Positions 12,175 through 13,257 of a stretch of DNA of 13,257 bases are shown piece by piece. The notes below the pieces were generated by a model that was given only the letters and a program-made list of their open reading frames with translations, made no database searches and was not told where the DNA came from. Positions within the stretch are counted from its first letter, which is position 1. Each line of letters starts with the position of its first letter. The stretch is from Wenzhouxiangella sp. (GTDB taxonomy: Bacteria; Pseudomonadota; Gammaproteobacteria; Xanthomonadales; Wenzhouxiangellaceae). The stretch is from assembly GCA_007121485.1 (NCBI GenBank), contig SKKM01000055.1, forward strand, positions 1 to 13,257. Reading direction: 5' to 3'. The translations under genes and the position numbers were made by a program.

Positions 12175-12213
12175 ACTAAGGCTCAGGCAACCCCGAGGAT
12201 CACGCCGAGACTT
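12175..12213. other. Short convergent intergenic gap
   Basis: These 39 bp separate the end of the glyQ operon from the end of the transporter gene. I see no clear hairpin with a T-run on either strand, so the terminator for both sides is not identified. Confidence 0.5.
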
Positions 12214-13257
12214 TTATTCCGCGCTGCCCCGGAACAGGCCGAAGATATTGGCCATTACGATCAGGATCAGCAGAGGAGTCACGACGCGGGTCAGCCACAA
12301 CCAGGCTTTGAAAGCCCAGTCCGGCATCTTGTCATCCAGCTCTTCCTTGGTAATCGTCTTGGATAGGACCCAGCCGGCAAACAGCGCCGTCAGCAGTCCC
12401 CCAACCGGCAGCATGATGTCGGTGGCGACGAACTCGATCGCGCCCATCAGGTTCTTGCCGCCGATGGTGACTTCAGACCAGATGTTGAAGGAGAACACGG
12501 TGGCCAGGCCAAGCAACCAGCCGAGTGCTGCGATCAACAGGGCCGCTGTCTTGCGCGACAGGTTGGTCGCCTCGACCAGGTAGGCGGTGGCCGGCTCCAT
12601 CAGCGAGATCGAGCTGGTCCAGGCGGCGACCGACAGGAGCAGGAAGAACAGCGCGCCGTAGAGGATGCCGAACGGCATCTGGGCGAAGGCCAGCGGCAGC
12701 GAGGTGAAGATCAGGCCGGCGCCGCCGCTGCCCGGATCGATGCCGAAAGCGATGATGATGGGGAAGATGGCCAGTCCGGCCACCAGGGCGACGACGGTAT
12801 CGGAGGCCGCTACTGCGGTGCCGACCTTGGGCACGTCGACATGGGCGGGCAGATAGGCGCCGTAGGTCATGATGGCGCACATGCCCAGGCTCAGGGTAAA
12901 AAAGGCCTGCCCCAGCGCGGTGACCACGACGCCGGTGGACACCTGCGACCAGTCCGGCTTGAACAGGAATCTGGCGGCGTCCCAGAAATGTCCGGTGCTG
13001 ATGCCGTAGGCCAGCAGGATCAGTAGCAGAACGAACAGCATCGGCATCAGGATCCCCACCGCTCGTTCCAGACCCTTCTCCACGCCCATCGCGACCACGC
13101 CGACCGTCATCAGGATGAATACGCCGTGCCAGAAGGTCAGCTGGCCGGCGTTGCCTAGCAGGCTGCCGAAGGTGGCGTCGGGGTCAGTGATGCCGGGGGC
13201 GCCGAATAATTCCTTGATGTACAGAAATCCGTAGTGCAGGGTCCAGCCGGCGACCAC
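12214..13257 (-). CDS. Sodium-coupled NSS (LeuT-like) transporter, C-terminal part (5' end outside the window)
   Basis: The neurotransmitter:sodium symporter family moves amino acids or similar solutes into the cell with sodium. The window holds 347 residues, equivalent to about TM3 onward; the reading frame continues past 13257. Family marks: the TM6 stretch ALGQAFFTLSLGM (113-125), which matches LeuT GQIFFTLSLGF; ASDTVVALVAGLAIFP (150-165, TM7), which has Asp where LeuT has the sodium ligand Asn286, as several bacterial NSS do; and TSSISLMEPATAYLVE (TM8), which keeps the LeuT Thr354/Ser355 sodium-2 ligands. The substrate-pocket residue matching LeuT Phe259 is Met. Substrate cannot be assigned; TM1 with most of the binding site is outside. 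TAA stop at 12216-12214. Confidence 0.93.
   Translation of the reverse strand: MVAGWTLHYGFLYIKELFGAPGITDPDATFGSLLGNAGQLTFWHGVFILMTVGVVAMGVEKGLERAVGILMPMLFVLLLILLAYGISTGHFWDAARFLFKPDWSQVSTGVVVTALGQAFFTLSLGMCAIMTYGAYLPAHVDVPKVGTAVAASDTVVALVAGLAIFPIIIAFGIDPGSGGAGLIFTSLPLAFAQMPFGILYGALFFLLLSVAAWTSSISLMEPATAYLVEATNLSRKTAALLIAALGWLLGLATVFSFNIWSEVTIGGKNLMGAIEFVATDIMLPVGGLLTALFAGWVLSKTITKEELDDKMPDWAFKAWLWLTRVVTPLLILIVMANIFGLFRGSAE

Overview
The window comes from the chromosome of a GC-rich gammaproteobacterium. Evidence for this is the gammaproteobacterial form of GyrB (with the large insertion in the C-terminal half), the two-subunit glycyl-tRNA synthetase GlyQ/GlyS, and the CmoA/CmoB tRNA-wobble modification pair. 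The gyrB tail beside a glyQ-glyS-(gmhB-like) block resembles the origin-proximal arrangement of Pseudomonas and relatives (dnaA-dnaN-recF-gyrB with plsC, gmhB, glyS and glyQ nearby). The Lysobacterales/Wenzhouxiangella/Chromatiales area is a guess. No rRNA, tRNA, CRISPR array, integrase or transposase was seen.

Layout. (1) 1-965 (+): 3' end of gyrB. (2) 966-1317: a gene-free stretch packed with small repeats: three tandem AAAAGCC units, a 45-bp near-perfect inverted repeat pair made of degenerate octamers, two REP-like GTAG-hairpins, and a heptamer tract that runs into the 3' end of cmoA. (3) 1318-2061 (-): cmoA. (4) 2078-2740 (+): a six-helix membrane protein of unknown function, diverging from cmoA with only 16 bp between start codons and overlapping the next operon tail-to-tail by 45 bp. 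(5) 7277 down to 2696 (-): a tight four-gene operon encoding a class-I glutamine amidotransferase-like protein, an MBL/beta-CASP ribonuclease, an archaeal-type nucleoside/NMP phosphorylase and a ribose-phosphate pyrophosphokinase paralogue. (6) 7344 up to 12174 (+): a second tight operon, glyQ-glyS-degenerate HAD/GmhB-like protein-cmoB-small two-helix membrane protein. (7) 12214-13257 (-): the C-terminal three quarters of a LeuT-type sodium-coupled NSS transporter running off the right edge.

How the genes fit together. The rightward operon is a translation module: it charges tRNA-Gly and makes the cmo5U wobble modification; the other half of that pathway, cmoA, lies about 9 kb away on the opposite strand. 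The leftward operon can be read as an RNA/nucleotide salvage route: the beta-CASP enzyme cuts RNA, the phosphorylase splits nucleosides or NMPs with phosphate, and the PRPP synthase makes PRPP and AMP. AMP could itself be a phosphorylase substrate. The roles are inferred from families and gene order, not demonstrated. Together with the catalytically dead-looking GmhB homologue in the glyS operon, this is the part of the window most worth following up.
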